Source of the DNA: Brachybacterium sp. UMB0905 | Lineage (GTDB): Bacteria; Actinomycetota; Actinomycetes; Actinomycetales; Dermabacteraceae | Assembly: GCF_002871795.1 (NCBI RefSeq) | Contig: NZ_PNHL01000012.1 | Coordinates: 1 to 64,000, forward strand | DNA: 64,000 nucleotides | Direction of reading: 5' to 3' | Shown here: positions 54,026-62,524 of the stretch, in pieces | Layout: each line of letters begins with the position of its first letter | How positions within the stretch are numbered: position 1 is the stretch's first letter | Made by a program: the position numbers and the translations under genes | The notes under the pieces: model-generated | Seen by the model: only the letters and a program-made list of their open reading frames with translations | Told to the model about the DNA's origin: nothing | The model's database searches: none

Positions 54026-55588
54026 GTGACGATCGAAGACTTCCTGCGCCTGCTGCTGCGCAACGCGGTGCTGCTGGTGCTCGTCACCGTTCTGGGGGCG
54101 GCCGCCGGCTACGGCTACTCCCACACCAAACCGGAGCTGTATTCCGCGAGCGCCCTGGGCTACGTCTCCGCCTCCACCAGCGTGGACGAGGAAGGCAACG
54201 CCATCCAGCAGGCCAGCGGCAACATGCAGTTCCAGTACGAGAAGGCGCAGTCCTACCTGCCGCTGTTCCGCACCCGCGCCGTCGGTCAGGCCATCGTCGA
54301 TGACCTCGGGCTGCAGGCCAGCCCCGACGCCATCGCCGGATCCCTGCAGGTCACCCTGGACCCCAACGCCCCGATCATCACTGTCACCGCCACCGCCGGC
54401 AGCCCCGAGGAAGCCTCCCAGATCGCCAACGCCGCGGTGGAGGCCACCGCCGCTGAAGCCCGCCAGCTCGAAACCGGTGGGCAGGAGAACGCGCCGGTGA
54501 GCGTGCAGCTGACCACTTACCAGACCGCCATCACCCCCGGCGCGCCCGTCAGCCCCGACCGCAAGAAGTTCCTCCTCGCCGGAGCGGCCGCCGGGCTGCT
54601 GCTGGGCCTGGCGCTGGCCTGGTTGCGCCAGCGCAACGACTCCCGCCTGCGCACCGCGGATGACGTCGCGAAAGTCGTCGATGCCCCACTGCTGGGTGTC
54701 CTCCCCGACGCCAAGGAGCTGCACCGCGCGAAGGACGGCACCCTCCCGGAGCTGCGCACCTTCGGGTCCCGCGAGGCGATCCGCAAGCTGCGCACCAACC
54801 TGCGCTACATCGACGTGGACAACCCCCCGCGCTCTATCGTCGTCACCTCCTCCGCCCCCGGGGAAGGCAAGTCCGTGGTCTCCGCGCACCTGGCCCGCGT
54901 CATGGCCCGCGCCGGCCAGCCCACCATCCTCGTGGACGCGGACCTGCGCCGCCCTATGGTCGCCGGCCAGTTCGGCCTCGACGGCGCCGTGGGTCTCGCC
55001 CAGGTGCTCGCTGGCGCTGTCCGTCTCGAGGACGCGCTGGAGGAGACCGAGACGGAGCGCCTGCACGTGCTGCCCGCCGGGCAGATCCCCCCGAACCCTT
55101 CCGAGCTGCTCGGTTCGCGCCGCATGCACGACCTCATCGCCGACCTCGCCCGCGAGCACTTCGTCATCATCGACGCCCCGCCCGTGCTCGCCGTCACTGA
55201 CGCGCAGCTGCTGGGCCGCCAAGCCGATGGCGCGCTCATGGTCGCCGTCTCCGGCCGCACCCGCACCTTCGCCCTGGCCCGCGCCGTGGAGTCCCTGCGC
55301 ACCGTGGGCGGCACCGTCTACGGCGTGGTCCTCAACCGTGCCTCCACCCGGCGCCTCACGCGCCTCGCCTACGGGGATGCGGAATACGGGTACGGCTCCT
55401 ACGGCCGCTACGGCTACGGCTCCGCCGCCGGGTATGAGGAGGCCGCTGTGGTGCCCGACGCCCCCGATGTGGACGTCGAGGCTGCCGGCGGTCCCGCCGA
55501 GCCGATCGCTGCCCCTGCCGCCCCCGCCCGGCGCCGCCGTGGCCGCCGGGAGGCCCCCGTGCAGCCCGAAACCCAGGAGACCCGGTGA
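54026..55588 (+). CDS. Polysaccharide co-polymerase / BY-kinase, copy 2
   Basis: A 520-residue Wzz-BY-kinase protein. The first helix (NAVLLVLVTVLGAAAGYGYS) and second helix (FLLAGAAAGLLLGLALAWLR) bracket the extracytoplasmic domain. The kinase has SSAPGEGKSVVSAHLA (about residue 275), ILVDADLRRP and FVIIDAPP. Its tail is unusual: an unbroken series of Tyr-Gly repeats (YGDAEYGYGSYGRYGYG) offering many phosphorylatable tyrosines, then a Pro/Ala-rich end. It is only partly similar to copy 1, so it is not a recent duplicate. GTG 54026. It overlaps the following GT2 by four bases and heads the right-hand operon. Confidence 0.88.
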   Translation: MTIEDFLRLLLRNAVLLVLVTVLGAAAGYGYSHTKPELYSASALGYVSASTSVDEEGNAIQQASGNMQFQYEKAQSYLPLFRTRAVGQAIVDDLGLQASPDAIAGSLQVTLDPNAPIITVTATAGSPEEASQIANAAVEATAAEARQLETGGQENAPVSVQLTTYQTAITPGAPVSPDRKKFLLAGAAAGLLLGLALAWLRQRNDSRLRTADDVAKVVDAPLLGVLPDAKELHRAKDGTLPELRTFGSREAIRKLRTNLRYIDVDNPPRSIVVTSSAPGEGKSVVSAHLARVMARAGQPTILVDADLRRPMVAGQFGLDGAVGLAQVLAGAVRLEDALEETETERLHVLPAGQIPPNPSELLGSRRMHDLIADLAREHFVIIDAPPVLAVTDAQLLGRQADGALMVAVSGRTRTFALARAVESLRTVGGTVYGVVLNRASTRRLTRLAYGDAEYGYGSYGRYGYGSAAGYEEAAVVPDAPDVDVEAAGGPAEPIAAPAAPARRRRGRREAPVQPETQETR

Positions 55589-56550
55589 GCATCGCCCACC
55601 TGGGGGTCGTGATCCCCGTGCACGGCCCCCTCGATGAGGCCGTGCAGGGCCTGCTCACCGCCCTCATCGGCCCGGACGTTCCCGCCGCGGAGCGCCCCGG
55701 CGCCGTGGTCGTGGTCGATGACGCGAGCCCCGAACCGCTGGATCCTGCAGCTCTGCCCGCCGGGGCGGAGCTCGTGCGTCGGCCTCGCAACGGCGGTTTC
55801 GGCGCCGCGGTGAACACGGGCCTTACGCACCTCGCTGACCACGGAGCGGCCGACGGGGGCGGGATCGACCTCGCGCTCGTGCTGAACTCGGACCTGGAGA
55901 TCCCGCCCGGCTTCGCCGCGAACCTCGTCGTGCACGCCGCGCCCTGGCAGCCCGCCGTCGTGGGCTGCCGCATCATCGGCCCCGACGGGATGAGCGGGCA
56001 TGCCGCCCGGTTCTTCCCCACCACCAGCCAGCAGGTCATCGAATGGCTGGTGCCGCTTGCCTCCCAGCGTCACCGCGACGTGCTGCACCGCGCCGTCGGC
56101 CATGACCTCAGCGCCGACCGCGGCCACGGCATGATCCCCGTGGACTGGGTCTCCGGCGCCGTGCTCCTCCTGCCGCTCGCGCAGGTGCGCGAGGCCGGCG
56201 GGTTCGACGAGGGCTACTTCATGTACTGCGAAGAGGTGGACCTGCAGCTGCGGCTGCGCGCACGCGGCATCCCCGCCCTGCTCGATGCGGACCTCACCGC
56301 GATCCACGCCGGCGGCGGCTCCGCAGGGAACGAGGCGCGGCGCCGCCGCTGGCTGCTCGGCGCCCGCCTGCGCTACGCCCGCAAACACGGCAGCATCCAC
56401 GCCCTGCGCGCCGGCCTCACCGCCGCGAGCTGCGCGAACCTGCTGTGGAACACGGGCCGACGGGCCGCCGGACGCGATGTGAACCCCCTGGCCGTGGCCC
56501 GCGAAGAGCTCACCCTCATCCACCGCGCCGGACGGGAGCTGCCCCGATGA
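55585..56550 (+). CDS. Glycosyltransferase family 2 (rhamnosyltransferase-like)
   Basis: A 321-residue GT-A glycosyltransferase. The nucleotide-binding start is GVVIPVHGPLDEAVQGLL, with VVVDDAS, NGGFGAAVNTGL and the DxD-like NSDLE. The acceptor-side motif DEGYFMYCEEVDLQLRLRARG is the typical ED-motif of rhamnosyltransferase-type GT2 proteins. It likely adds rhamnose or another sugar in the cytosol. GTG 55585 overlaps the kinase stop (GTGA), and the stop overlaps the next gene (ATGA). Confidence 0.85.
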   Translation: MSIAHLGVVIPVHGPLDEAVQGLLTALIGPDVPAAERPGAVVVVDDASPEPLDPAALPAGAELVRRPRNGGFGAAVNTGLTHLADHGAADGGGIDLALVLNSDLEIPPGFAANLVVHAAPWQPAVVGCRIIGPDGMSGHAARFFPTTSQQVIEWLVPLASQRHRDVLHRAVGHDLSADRGHGMIPVDWVSGAVLLLPLAQVREAGGFDEGYFMYCEEVDLQLRLRARGIPALLDADLTAIHAGGGSAGNEARRRRWLLGARLRYARKHGSIHALRAGLTAASCANLLWNTGRRAAGRDVNPLAVAREELTLIHRAGRELPR

Positions 56551-57560
56551 TGCGCCGCGAGCGTCTGCTGCTCATCTCCCCGACCTTCCACGGCTACTGG
56601 CAGTCGATCGGCGATGCGCTGGCCCGCCGCGGCTACGAGGTCACCACCGCCCGCTACGACGCCTACGATCACGTCACCGACAAGCTCCGCCTCAAAGCGA
56701 CCGTGGAGATCCCCGAGAAGCTCGGCCGCGGGGAGGCCGCGCGTGCCGCGGAGCGTCGGCGCCTCACCGACCGAGTGCTGGGCCTGCTGCGGCAGGTGCG
56801 GCCCCAGAAGGTCATCGTCATCAAGGGCGATGGGCTCGACGAGCGGTTCTGGGACGCCACCGCCGATCTGCCGCGCATCCTGTGGCTGTACGACGACCGG
56901 CACCGCCACGACTACACCGACGAGTTCCTGCGCAGCGTCGGCCCCGTCCTCAGCTACGCCGCCTCCGAGACCGCCGCCCTCGCGGACCTCGGCGCCGACG
57001 CCCATTTCGTGCCGAACGCCTTCGACCCCCATCGGGCCGAGCCCACCGGGCGCCGCAGCGGCGAGATCGTGTTCATCGGTTCCGGGTATGCGAACCGCCG
57101 CGAGATCCTCACCGACCTCGCCGAGCGCGGCCTGCCCGTCCACGCCTGGGGCCGGGACTTCTCCCGCCACCTCATCGACCGCGCCCGCACCCTCTCCTGG
57201 GCCCGGCCCCCGATCACCGGCTCACGCGAGGTGCCGCTCGAGCGGGCCTACCAGATCCACGCCGAGGCGGCGGCGGCCGTCGCAATCCACGGCCTGCAGG
57301 CCGGGCACGCCATGCGCACCTTCGAGATCCCCGGCATGGGCGGGGTGCAGTTCGTGGACCGCCCGGACGTCGACCAGTTCTATGACGTCGGCACCGAGGT
57401 GGCGGTGTGGCAGGACGTCGAGGAGCTCGCCGACCTCGCCCAGCGTGCCCTGCATGATGAATCGTGGGCGCAGCGCCTGCGGGAGGCGGGGCGGGCCCGC
57501 ACCCTGGCCGAGCACACCTTCGACCATCGACTGAGGGAGGTCGATTCCCTGTGGCACTGA
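56547..57560 (+). CDS. CgeB-like glycosyltransferase (GT-B)
   Basis: A 337-residue protein with two Rossmann-like halves. It has LLLISPTFHGYWQSIGDALA at the N-terminus, ILWLYDDRHRHDYTDEFL, and a C-terminal FVPNAFDPHRAEPTGRRS then GHAMRTFEIPGMGGVQFVD, which carries the Glu of the nucleotide-sugar site (TFEI-x-GMGG). This pattern is that of CgeB/YkvP-type glycosyltransferases. Start and stop are coupled to neighbours; the next gene's GTG lies 10 bp before its stop. Confidence 0.8.
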   Translation: MMRRERLLLISPTFHGYWQSIGDALARRGYEVTTARYDAYDHVTDKLRLKATVEIPEKLGRGEAARAAERRRLTDRVLGLLRQVRPQKVIVIKGDGLDERFWDATADLPRILWLYDDRHRHDYTDEFLRSVGPVLSYAASETAALADLGADAHFVPNAFDPHRAEPTGRRSGEIVFIGSGYANRREILTDLAERGLPVHAWGRDFSRHLIDRARTLSWARPPITGSREVPLERAYQIHAEAAAAVAIHGLQAGHAMRTFEIPGMGGVQFVDRPDVDQFYDVGTEVAVWQDVEELADLAQRALHDESWAQRLREAGRARTLAEHTFDHRLREVDSLWH

Positions 57561-58753
57561 ACGACCCTGCAGGATCGTCGGAGAACCCAGGGCTGATCCA
57601 TCCGCGCAGCCTTGAGCGCTGGCAGGAATGGCAGGCCAGCCGCCAGCGCCTGCGCCGCGCCAAGCACGCGATCCACCGTGCCATCACCTCCCGGCGCCGG
57701 GGAGCGGGCAGCGGGGCCGCGGGTGCCGGGAGCGCCGCGAGAGGGGACGCGGAGCCGACGGGGCTCGTGCTGCACTCCCGTGCCGGCAGCGCCGCGCATC
57801 ACCGGGTGCTGCTGGGCGTGGACTCCGCTTCCCCAACCTCCCGCGCCGCCCTGCTCACGGCTCTGCCGTACCTCTCGGCCGGCGTGGACGTCATCACCCC
57901 GGCCGATGTCACCCTGCCCGAGCTCGCCGGCCCGGACTGGGAGCGGCAGGAGATCCGCGAGGACCTCGCACCGCTGACCGGACGCGGCATCGGCGCGGTG
58001 ATGACGCTCGGCCAGCACCTGCGGGCGGGCCGCGCCGTGCATGCCTGGGCGCTCGGGGCGGATGTGCCGGCTGCGGTGGTGCAGCACGGTGCCCTCACCC
58101 CCTTCGCCCCGCCGCTGCCCGAGCAGACCACCCTGCTGGCCTGGTCCGAGGCCGATGGCGAGTTCTACCGCTCCGGCCGCGAGGACGTGGCCGTGCGGGT
58201 GGTGGGCTCGCAGATGCTGTGGCAGGCCGGGCACCACGGCGACGAGGAGACGCCCGGTACGAAGCTGCCCGCGGCAGGGGTTGATGGGGAGGCGCCCGAC
58301 CGGGACGCGCCCGCCCACGAGCAGCGTCCGGTGTTCCTGGGGCAGATGCACGGGGCGGAGCTGCCGCGCCGCATCACCGCCCGCACCGCCTACGAGTTCT
58401 GCCGCCGCGAGGGCGCGCTGTACCGCCCCCACCCGGCGGAGACCGATGTGCTCTCCCGCGGCGCCCACCGCCTGATGCGCCGCGTCGGTATCGAGATCCA
58501 GGACCCGTCGGCCCCCCTGATCGGTGCCGGTGCCCCGGTGGTCGCCATGTTCTCCACCGGGGTGCTCGAGGCCGCGGTGCGCGGCATCCCCGCCTTCGTC
58601 ACCGCCACCCACACCCCCGCGTGGCTGCGCGAGTTCTGGGAGCGGTACGACATGCGCCGCTGGGGCTTCACCGAACCGACCCCCGCCCCCGCCGTGCCCG
58701 CCGATGAGCCGGCCCGCGTGATCGCGCAGGCGCTTGAGGGGAGTGGGGCGTGA
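57551..58753 (+). CDS. Putative GT-B glycosyltransferase, possibly a nonulosonate transferase
   Basis: A 400-residue protein. A basic N-terminal 50 residues is followed by an AVVQHGALTPFAPPLPEQTT block. The later LYRPHPAETDVLSRGAH recalls the R-P-H-P-x-E of polysialyl/CDP-glycerol-like GT-B transferases. An APVVAMFSTGVLEAAVRGIP element near the C-terminus is the expected nucleotide-binding Ser-Thr loop. I do not recognise an exact family. It directly precedes NeuA- and NeuB-like genes with GTGA coupling, so transfer of the CMP-activated sugar is a reasonable inference. GTG 57551 has no strong Shine-Dalgarno and relies on overlap with the upstream stop. Confidence 0.6.
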   Translation: MALNDPAGSSENPGLIHPRSLERWQEWQASRQRLRRAKHAIHRAITSRRRGAGSGAAGAGSAARGDAEPTGLVLHSRAGSAAHHRVLLGVDSASPTSRAALLTALPYLSAGVDVITPADVTLPELAGPDWERQEIREDLAPLTGRGIGAVMTLGQHLRAGRAVHAWALGADVPAAVVQHGALTPFAPPLPEQTTLLAWSEADGEFYRSGREDVAVRVVGSQMLWQAGHHGDEETPGTKLPAAGVDGEAPDRDAPAHEQRPVFLGQMHGAELPRRITARTAYEFCRREGALYRPHPAETDVLSRGAHRLMRRVGIEIQDPSAPLIGAGAPVVAMFSTGVLEAAVRGIPAFVTATHTPAWLREFWERYDMRRWGFTEPTPAPAVPADEPARVIAQALEGSGA

Positions 58754-59523
58754 CCATCCTCGTGGTGATTCCCGCGCGCGGTGGGTCCAAGGGCATTCCG
58801 CGCAAGAACCTCATCGACGTTGGCGGGCAGCCGCTGCTGGCCTGGACCATCCAGCAGGCCCTCGCCGCCCGCACCGGCGCCGATCAGGACCTCATCGTCG
58901 CGGTCTCCACGGAGGATCCGGAGATCGCGCAGGTGGCCCGTGAGCACGGGGCGAGCGTGATCGACCGTCCCGCCGAGCTCGCCACCGACACCGCCCCCAC
59001 GGAGCCGACGGTCCTGCACGCCATGGACGTCACCGAAGCCGCGGGCGTGCAGCTCGAGGCGGTGGTGCTGCTGCAGGCCACCTCGCCGGTGCGGCGCACC
59101 GACACCATCGGCCGCGCCATCGCCCAGTTCCGCGAGACCGGCGTGGATTCCCTCGTGGGTGTGGTGCCAGAATCCCCGTTCTTCTGGCACCTGCCCACCG
59201 CGCCGGGGGAGTCCGCGCGGGCGGACTATGACGTGGATGCGCGGCCGCGCCGCCAGGAACTCACCCCTGATCAGCAGCACTATTTCGAGAACGGCAGCCT
59301 GTATGTCACGGCGCCGCGCATCTACCGCGAGCGAGCTAACCGCATCGGCGGGCGCGTGGGCCTGTTCATCCTCGAGGAGGTGGAGGGCGTGGACATCGAC
59401 ACCCTCGAAGACGTGACCGCCGCGGAGAAAATGCTCGCGCGACTTGCCGGGACGGATGCGGGCATCGCGCAGGGGCTGAGCACCCGCGGCACCACCGACG
59501 GGACCACGGGCGGGGAGGCATGA
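58750..59523 (+). CDS. neuA: CMP-nonulosonate (N-acylneuraminate) cytidylyltransferase
   Basis: A 257-residue NeuA/PseF/LegF-like enzyme that activates a nonulosonic acid with CTP. The N-terminus has the signature IPARGGSKGIPRKN (residues 7-20), followed by VVLLQATSPVRR and YFENGSLYVTAP. VEGVDIDTLEDVTAAE holds the metal-binding Asp pair. The start overlaps the upstream stop (GTGA) and the stop overlaps the NeuB-fusion start. The true substrate could be sialic, legionaminic or Kdn-type; the sequence does not say. Confidence 0.88.
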   Translation: MTILVVIPARGGSKGIPRKNLIDVGGQPLLAWTIQQALAARTGADQDLIVAVSTEDPEIAQVAREHGASVIDRPAELATDTAPTEPTVLHAMDVTEAAGVQLEAVVLLQATSPVRRTDTIGRAIAQFRETGVDSLVGVVPESPFFWHLPTAPGESARADYDVDARPRRQELTPDQQHYFENGSLYVTAPRIYRERANRIGGRVGLFILEEVEGVDIDTLEDVTAAEKMLARLAGTDAGIAQGLSTRGTTDGTTGGEA

Positions 59524-61430
59524 GACGCATGACGGAGCTGAACATCGACGGCCGGGCCATCGGGCCCGGGCATCCCGCGTACCTGATCGGAGAGATCGGC
59601 AACAACCATCAAGGCGACGTGGAGCTCGCCTGCCGCCTGGTGGATGAGTGCGTGGACGCCGGCGTGGATGCGGTGAAATTCCAGCTGCGCAACATGGCGG
59701 CGCTCTACCGCTCGAGTGGGGCCGACGGGGAGGACCTGGGCCCGCAGTACACCATGAACCTCCTGGCCAAGTACTCCCTGGCCGCCCCGGACATGCTGCG
59801 GGTGCTGGACCACTGCGCCGAGCGCGGAGTGACGGCGCTGGTGACCCCGTGGGATCTGCCCTCGGTGCAGGTGCTCGCCGAGTACGGCCTGCCCGGTTAC
59901 AAGATCGCTTCGGCGGATCTCACCCACCATGACCTGCTGCGCGCCGTGGCCGCGACCGGTCAGCCGATGCTCGTCTCCACCGGGATGAGCACCGAAGAGG
60001 AGATCCGCGAGGCCGTCGCCGTGCTGCAGGAGGCCGGGGCGCAGTACGCGCTGCTGCAGACCCAGTCCACCTACCCCGCCCCGTTCAAGGACGTGAACCT
60101 CGCCTACATGCAGCGCCTCGCGGAGCTGGGCGACTGCCCGGTGGGCTACTCCGGGCATGAGCGCGGCTGGCATGTGCCGATCGCCGCCGTGGCCCGTGGC
60201 GCGAGCATCATCGAAAAGCACGTCACGGTGGACAAGGAGCTCGAGGGCAACGACCACACCGTCTCCCTGCTGCCCGAGGAGCTCGCCGCGATGGTCACGC
60301 AGATCCGCGAGGTCGAGACCGCGATCGGCAGCAGCGCACCCCGGCAGGTCACCACCGGTGAGCTCATGAACCGCGTCAACCTCGCCACCTCGCTGGTCGC
60401 CACCCGTGATCTGCCCGCCGGGCACGTGGTCAGCGCCGATGACGTCGAGGTCAAAAGCCCCGGGCGGGGCCTGCAGCCCAACCGCCGAGCCGAGCTGCTG
60501 GGCACCAGCCTGCCGCGCGATGTCGCGGCCGGGGACTTCTTCTACCCGGGGGACCTGGCCGGGACCCAGCACGGCATGCGCGAGTACCGCTTCCGTCGGC
60601 CCTGGGGGCTGCCCGTGCGGTACCACGACTTCAGGGACCTGCTGGAGGTCTCCCGCCCCGATTTCCTGGAGTTCCACCAGTCCGGGAAGGACATGGAGCT
60701 GGACCCCGCCGAGTTCTTCGGCGCCGACGAGCAGCTGGAGCAGTTCTTCACCGTCCACGCCCCGGACCTGTACCCCGGGGACTTCCTCATCGACCTCGCC
60801 TCCCCGGAACAGGACATCTGGGAGCGGTCCATCCACGAAGTGCAGCGCGTCATCGACCTCACCCGTCAGCTGCGGCGATGGTTCACGTGCGAGGAGGATC
60901 CGATCGTCATCGTCACCATGGGCGGGTTCCTCCCGGACCGGCACGTCACGGCTGAGGAGCGGTGGCCGATGTATGAGCGGGTGCAGGCGGGGCTCGAACG
61001 GCTCGATGCCAGCGGAGTGCGGCTGACCGCGCAGACCCTCCCGCCGTTCCCGTGGCTCAAGGGCGGCCAGCAGTTCCACAACCTCTTCATGGAACCGGAG
61101 GACACCGCCCGGTTCTGCGAGAGAACCGGGCTGCGCCTCACCTTCGACGTCTCCCACACGCAGCTCGCCGCCACCTTCGCGGGGCGGCCGCTCGCCGACT
61201 ACATCGAGGCGATGGGTCCCCACACCGAGCACCTGCACGTGGTGGACTCCGTGGGCGTGGACGGCGAAGGCGTCCAGGTGGGTGAGGGTGAGGTGGACTT
61301 CGCGGACCTCGCCGAGCGGTTCGACCGCCTGGCCCCGCACGCCCCGTTCATCCCCGAGATCTGGATGGGGCACGTCAACCGCGGCGAAGGCTTCTTCACA
61401 GCGCTGGATCGGCTGACGGCATGGTTCTGA
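59520..61430 (+). CDS. neuB: NeuB-type nonulosonate synthase fused to SAF and xylose-isomerase-like TIM-barrel domains
   Basis: A 636-residue protein with three parts. Residues 15-275 are a NeuB synthase barrel (LIGEIGNNHQGDVELACRL, VDAVKFQLRN, YKIASADLTH, VGYSGHERG, IIEKHVTVDK) that condenses PEP with an N-acyl hexosamine. Residues 285-345 are a SAF/antifreeze-like domain (LVATRDLPAGHVVSADDVEV). Residues 350-636 are a second barrel with GQQFHNLFMEPEDTARFCER, LTFDVSHTQLA and HLHVVDSVGVDGEG, typical of AP-endonuclease-2/xylose-isomerase-like sugar epimerases. Standard NeuB proteins end after the SAF domain. ATG 59520 follows GGGGAGG and overlaps the NeuA stop; ATG 59529 is possible. Confidence 0.85.
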   Translation: MRRMTELNIDGRAIGPGHPAYLIGEIGNNHQGDVELACRLVDECVDAGVDAVKFQLRNMAALYRSSGADGEDLGPQYTMNLLAKYSLAAPDMLRVLDHCAERGVTALVTPWDLPSVQVLAEYGLPGYKIASADLTHHDLLRAVAATGQPMLVSTGMSTEEEIREAVAVLQEAGAQYALLQTQSTYPAPFKDVNLAYMQRLAELGDCPVGYSGHERGWHVPIAAVARGASIIEKHVTVDKELEGNDHTVSLLPEELAAMVTQIREVETAIGSSAPRQVTTGELMNRVNLATSLVATRDLPAGHVVSADDVEVKSPGRGLQPNRRAELLGTSLPRDVAAGDFFYPGDLAGTQHGMREYRFRRPWGLPVRYHDFRDLLEVSRPDFLEFHQSGKDMELDPAEFFGADEQLEQFFTVHAPDLYPGDFLIDLASPEQDIWERSIHEVQRVIDLTRQLRRWFTCEEDPIVIVTMGGFLPDRHVTAEERWPMYERVQAGLERLDASGVRLTAQTLPPFPWLKGGQQFHNLFMEPEDTARFCERTGLRLTFDVSHTQLAATFAGRPLADYIEAMGPHTEHLHVVDSVGVDGEGVQVGEGEVDFADLAERFDRLAPHAPFIPEIWMGHVNRGEGFFTALDRLTAWF

Positions 61431-62524
61431 GAGGAGAGTCGGCGCCTGAGCGCCTCGCCCTGTGGGTGGTGCCCGTCGCCGACCTCGGCGGCGTGGCCCG
61501 TCATGTCATCGACGCGGTGCGCACCGGCATCCCCGGCTGGCGGATCGTGGTGCTCTGCCCCGAAGGGCCGCTAGCCGCCCGGTTGCGCACGATGGGCGCG
61601 GCGGTCACCGTCGGTCCTGTGTCTCCGGCCGATGGGGCACGCGCCGCGACCGCGGAGGTCCGACGGGTGCTGCGGGCCCTGCGGCCTGAGGTGCTGCATA
61701 CGCATTTAGCGTTCGCGGACCTCGTGGGGGTGGCTGCGGTGACCGGGCTGCGTTCGGGGCGGGGCCGGCGTGTGCGCGTGGTCTCCACCGAGCACGGCAT
61801 CTCCGGGGTGCGCGGCCTCTACCAGGCAGGCGCCATGCAGACCCAGGTGAAGGCTGCGGCGCATCGGGCGCGGATGCTGCGCACCGACGCGGTGATCGCC
61901 GTCAGCGACTCCACGGCCCAGCAGATCCGCGCCCAATGGGCCGTGCCCGGGCGGGTGATGCCTCCGGTGACGGTGGTCCGTAATGGCGTGGAGCATCCGG
62001 TGGGGGAGCGCGCCGGGGAGCCGGGCCTGCGGTTCCTGTCGCTCGCGCGGCTCGCCCCAGAGAAGCGGATCGACCGGGCGCTTGAGGCGTTCGCGCTGGT
62101 GGCAGCTGAGCACCCGGCGGCGCGGCTGACCATCGCGGGGGAGGGCCCCGAGCGCGGCGCGCTGGAGAAGCTCGTGCAGGAGCGCTGCCTGGGGGAGAGC
62201 GTGCGGCTGGTGGGGCATGTGGAGGCCGGGCCGGCGCTCGCCGCGCATGACGTGATCGTGCAGCTCTCGGCCTGGGAGAACCTCTCCTACACCCTGCTGG
62301 ATGCCGTGGCGCATGGCCTCGGCGTGGTCGCCACGGACGTGGGCGGGAACCGGGAGATCGTGCCCGGCCGCTGCCTGGTGGACGGTGAGAACATCGGCGC
62401 GATCGCGGATGTGATGATGCGTCAGGGGCTGCAGACGGCAGAACGGCCCGGCCGTGAGCGGCTCACGGGCGTCACGGGGATGTGCGCGCAGATCGCGGCG
62501 GTGTATGAGGCGGTGATCCGATGA
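61421..62524 (+). CDS. Glycosyltransferase family 4
   Basis: A 367-residue GT-B enzyme. The acceptor domain has LWVVPVADLGGVARHVIDAV and VLHTHLAFADLVG, with a GTEHG-like STEHGISG. The donor domain reads RFLSLARLAPEKRIDRALEA and LSAWENLSYTLLDAVAHGLG, which contains the E-x7-E region and the signature GNREIV. It overlaps the NeuB stop by 10 bp and the ligase start by four. It likely adds an internal sugar to the lipid-linked unit. Confidence 0.88.
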   Translation: MVLRGESAPERLALWVVPVADLGGVARHVIDAVRTGIPGWRIVVLCPEGPLAARLRTMGAAVTVGPVSPADGARAATAEVRRVLRALRPEVLHTHLAFADLVGVAAVTGLRSGRGRRVRVVSTEHGISGVRGLYQAGAMQTQVKAAAHRARMLRTDAVIAVSDSTAQQIRAQWAVPGRVMPPVTVVRNGVEHPVGERAGEPGLRFLSLARLAPEKRIDRALEAFALVAAEHPAARLTIAGEGPERGALEKLVQERCLGESVRLVGHVEAGPALAAHDVIVQLSAWENLSYTLLDAVAHGLGVVATDVGGNREIVPGRCLVDGENIGAIADVMMRQGLQTAERPGRERLTGVTGMCAQIAAVYEAVIR

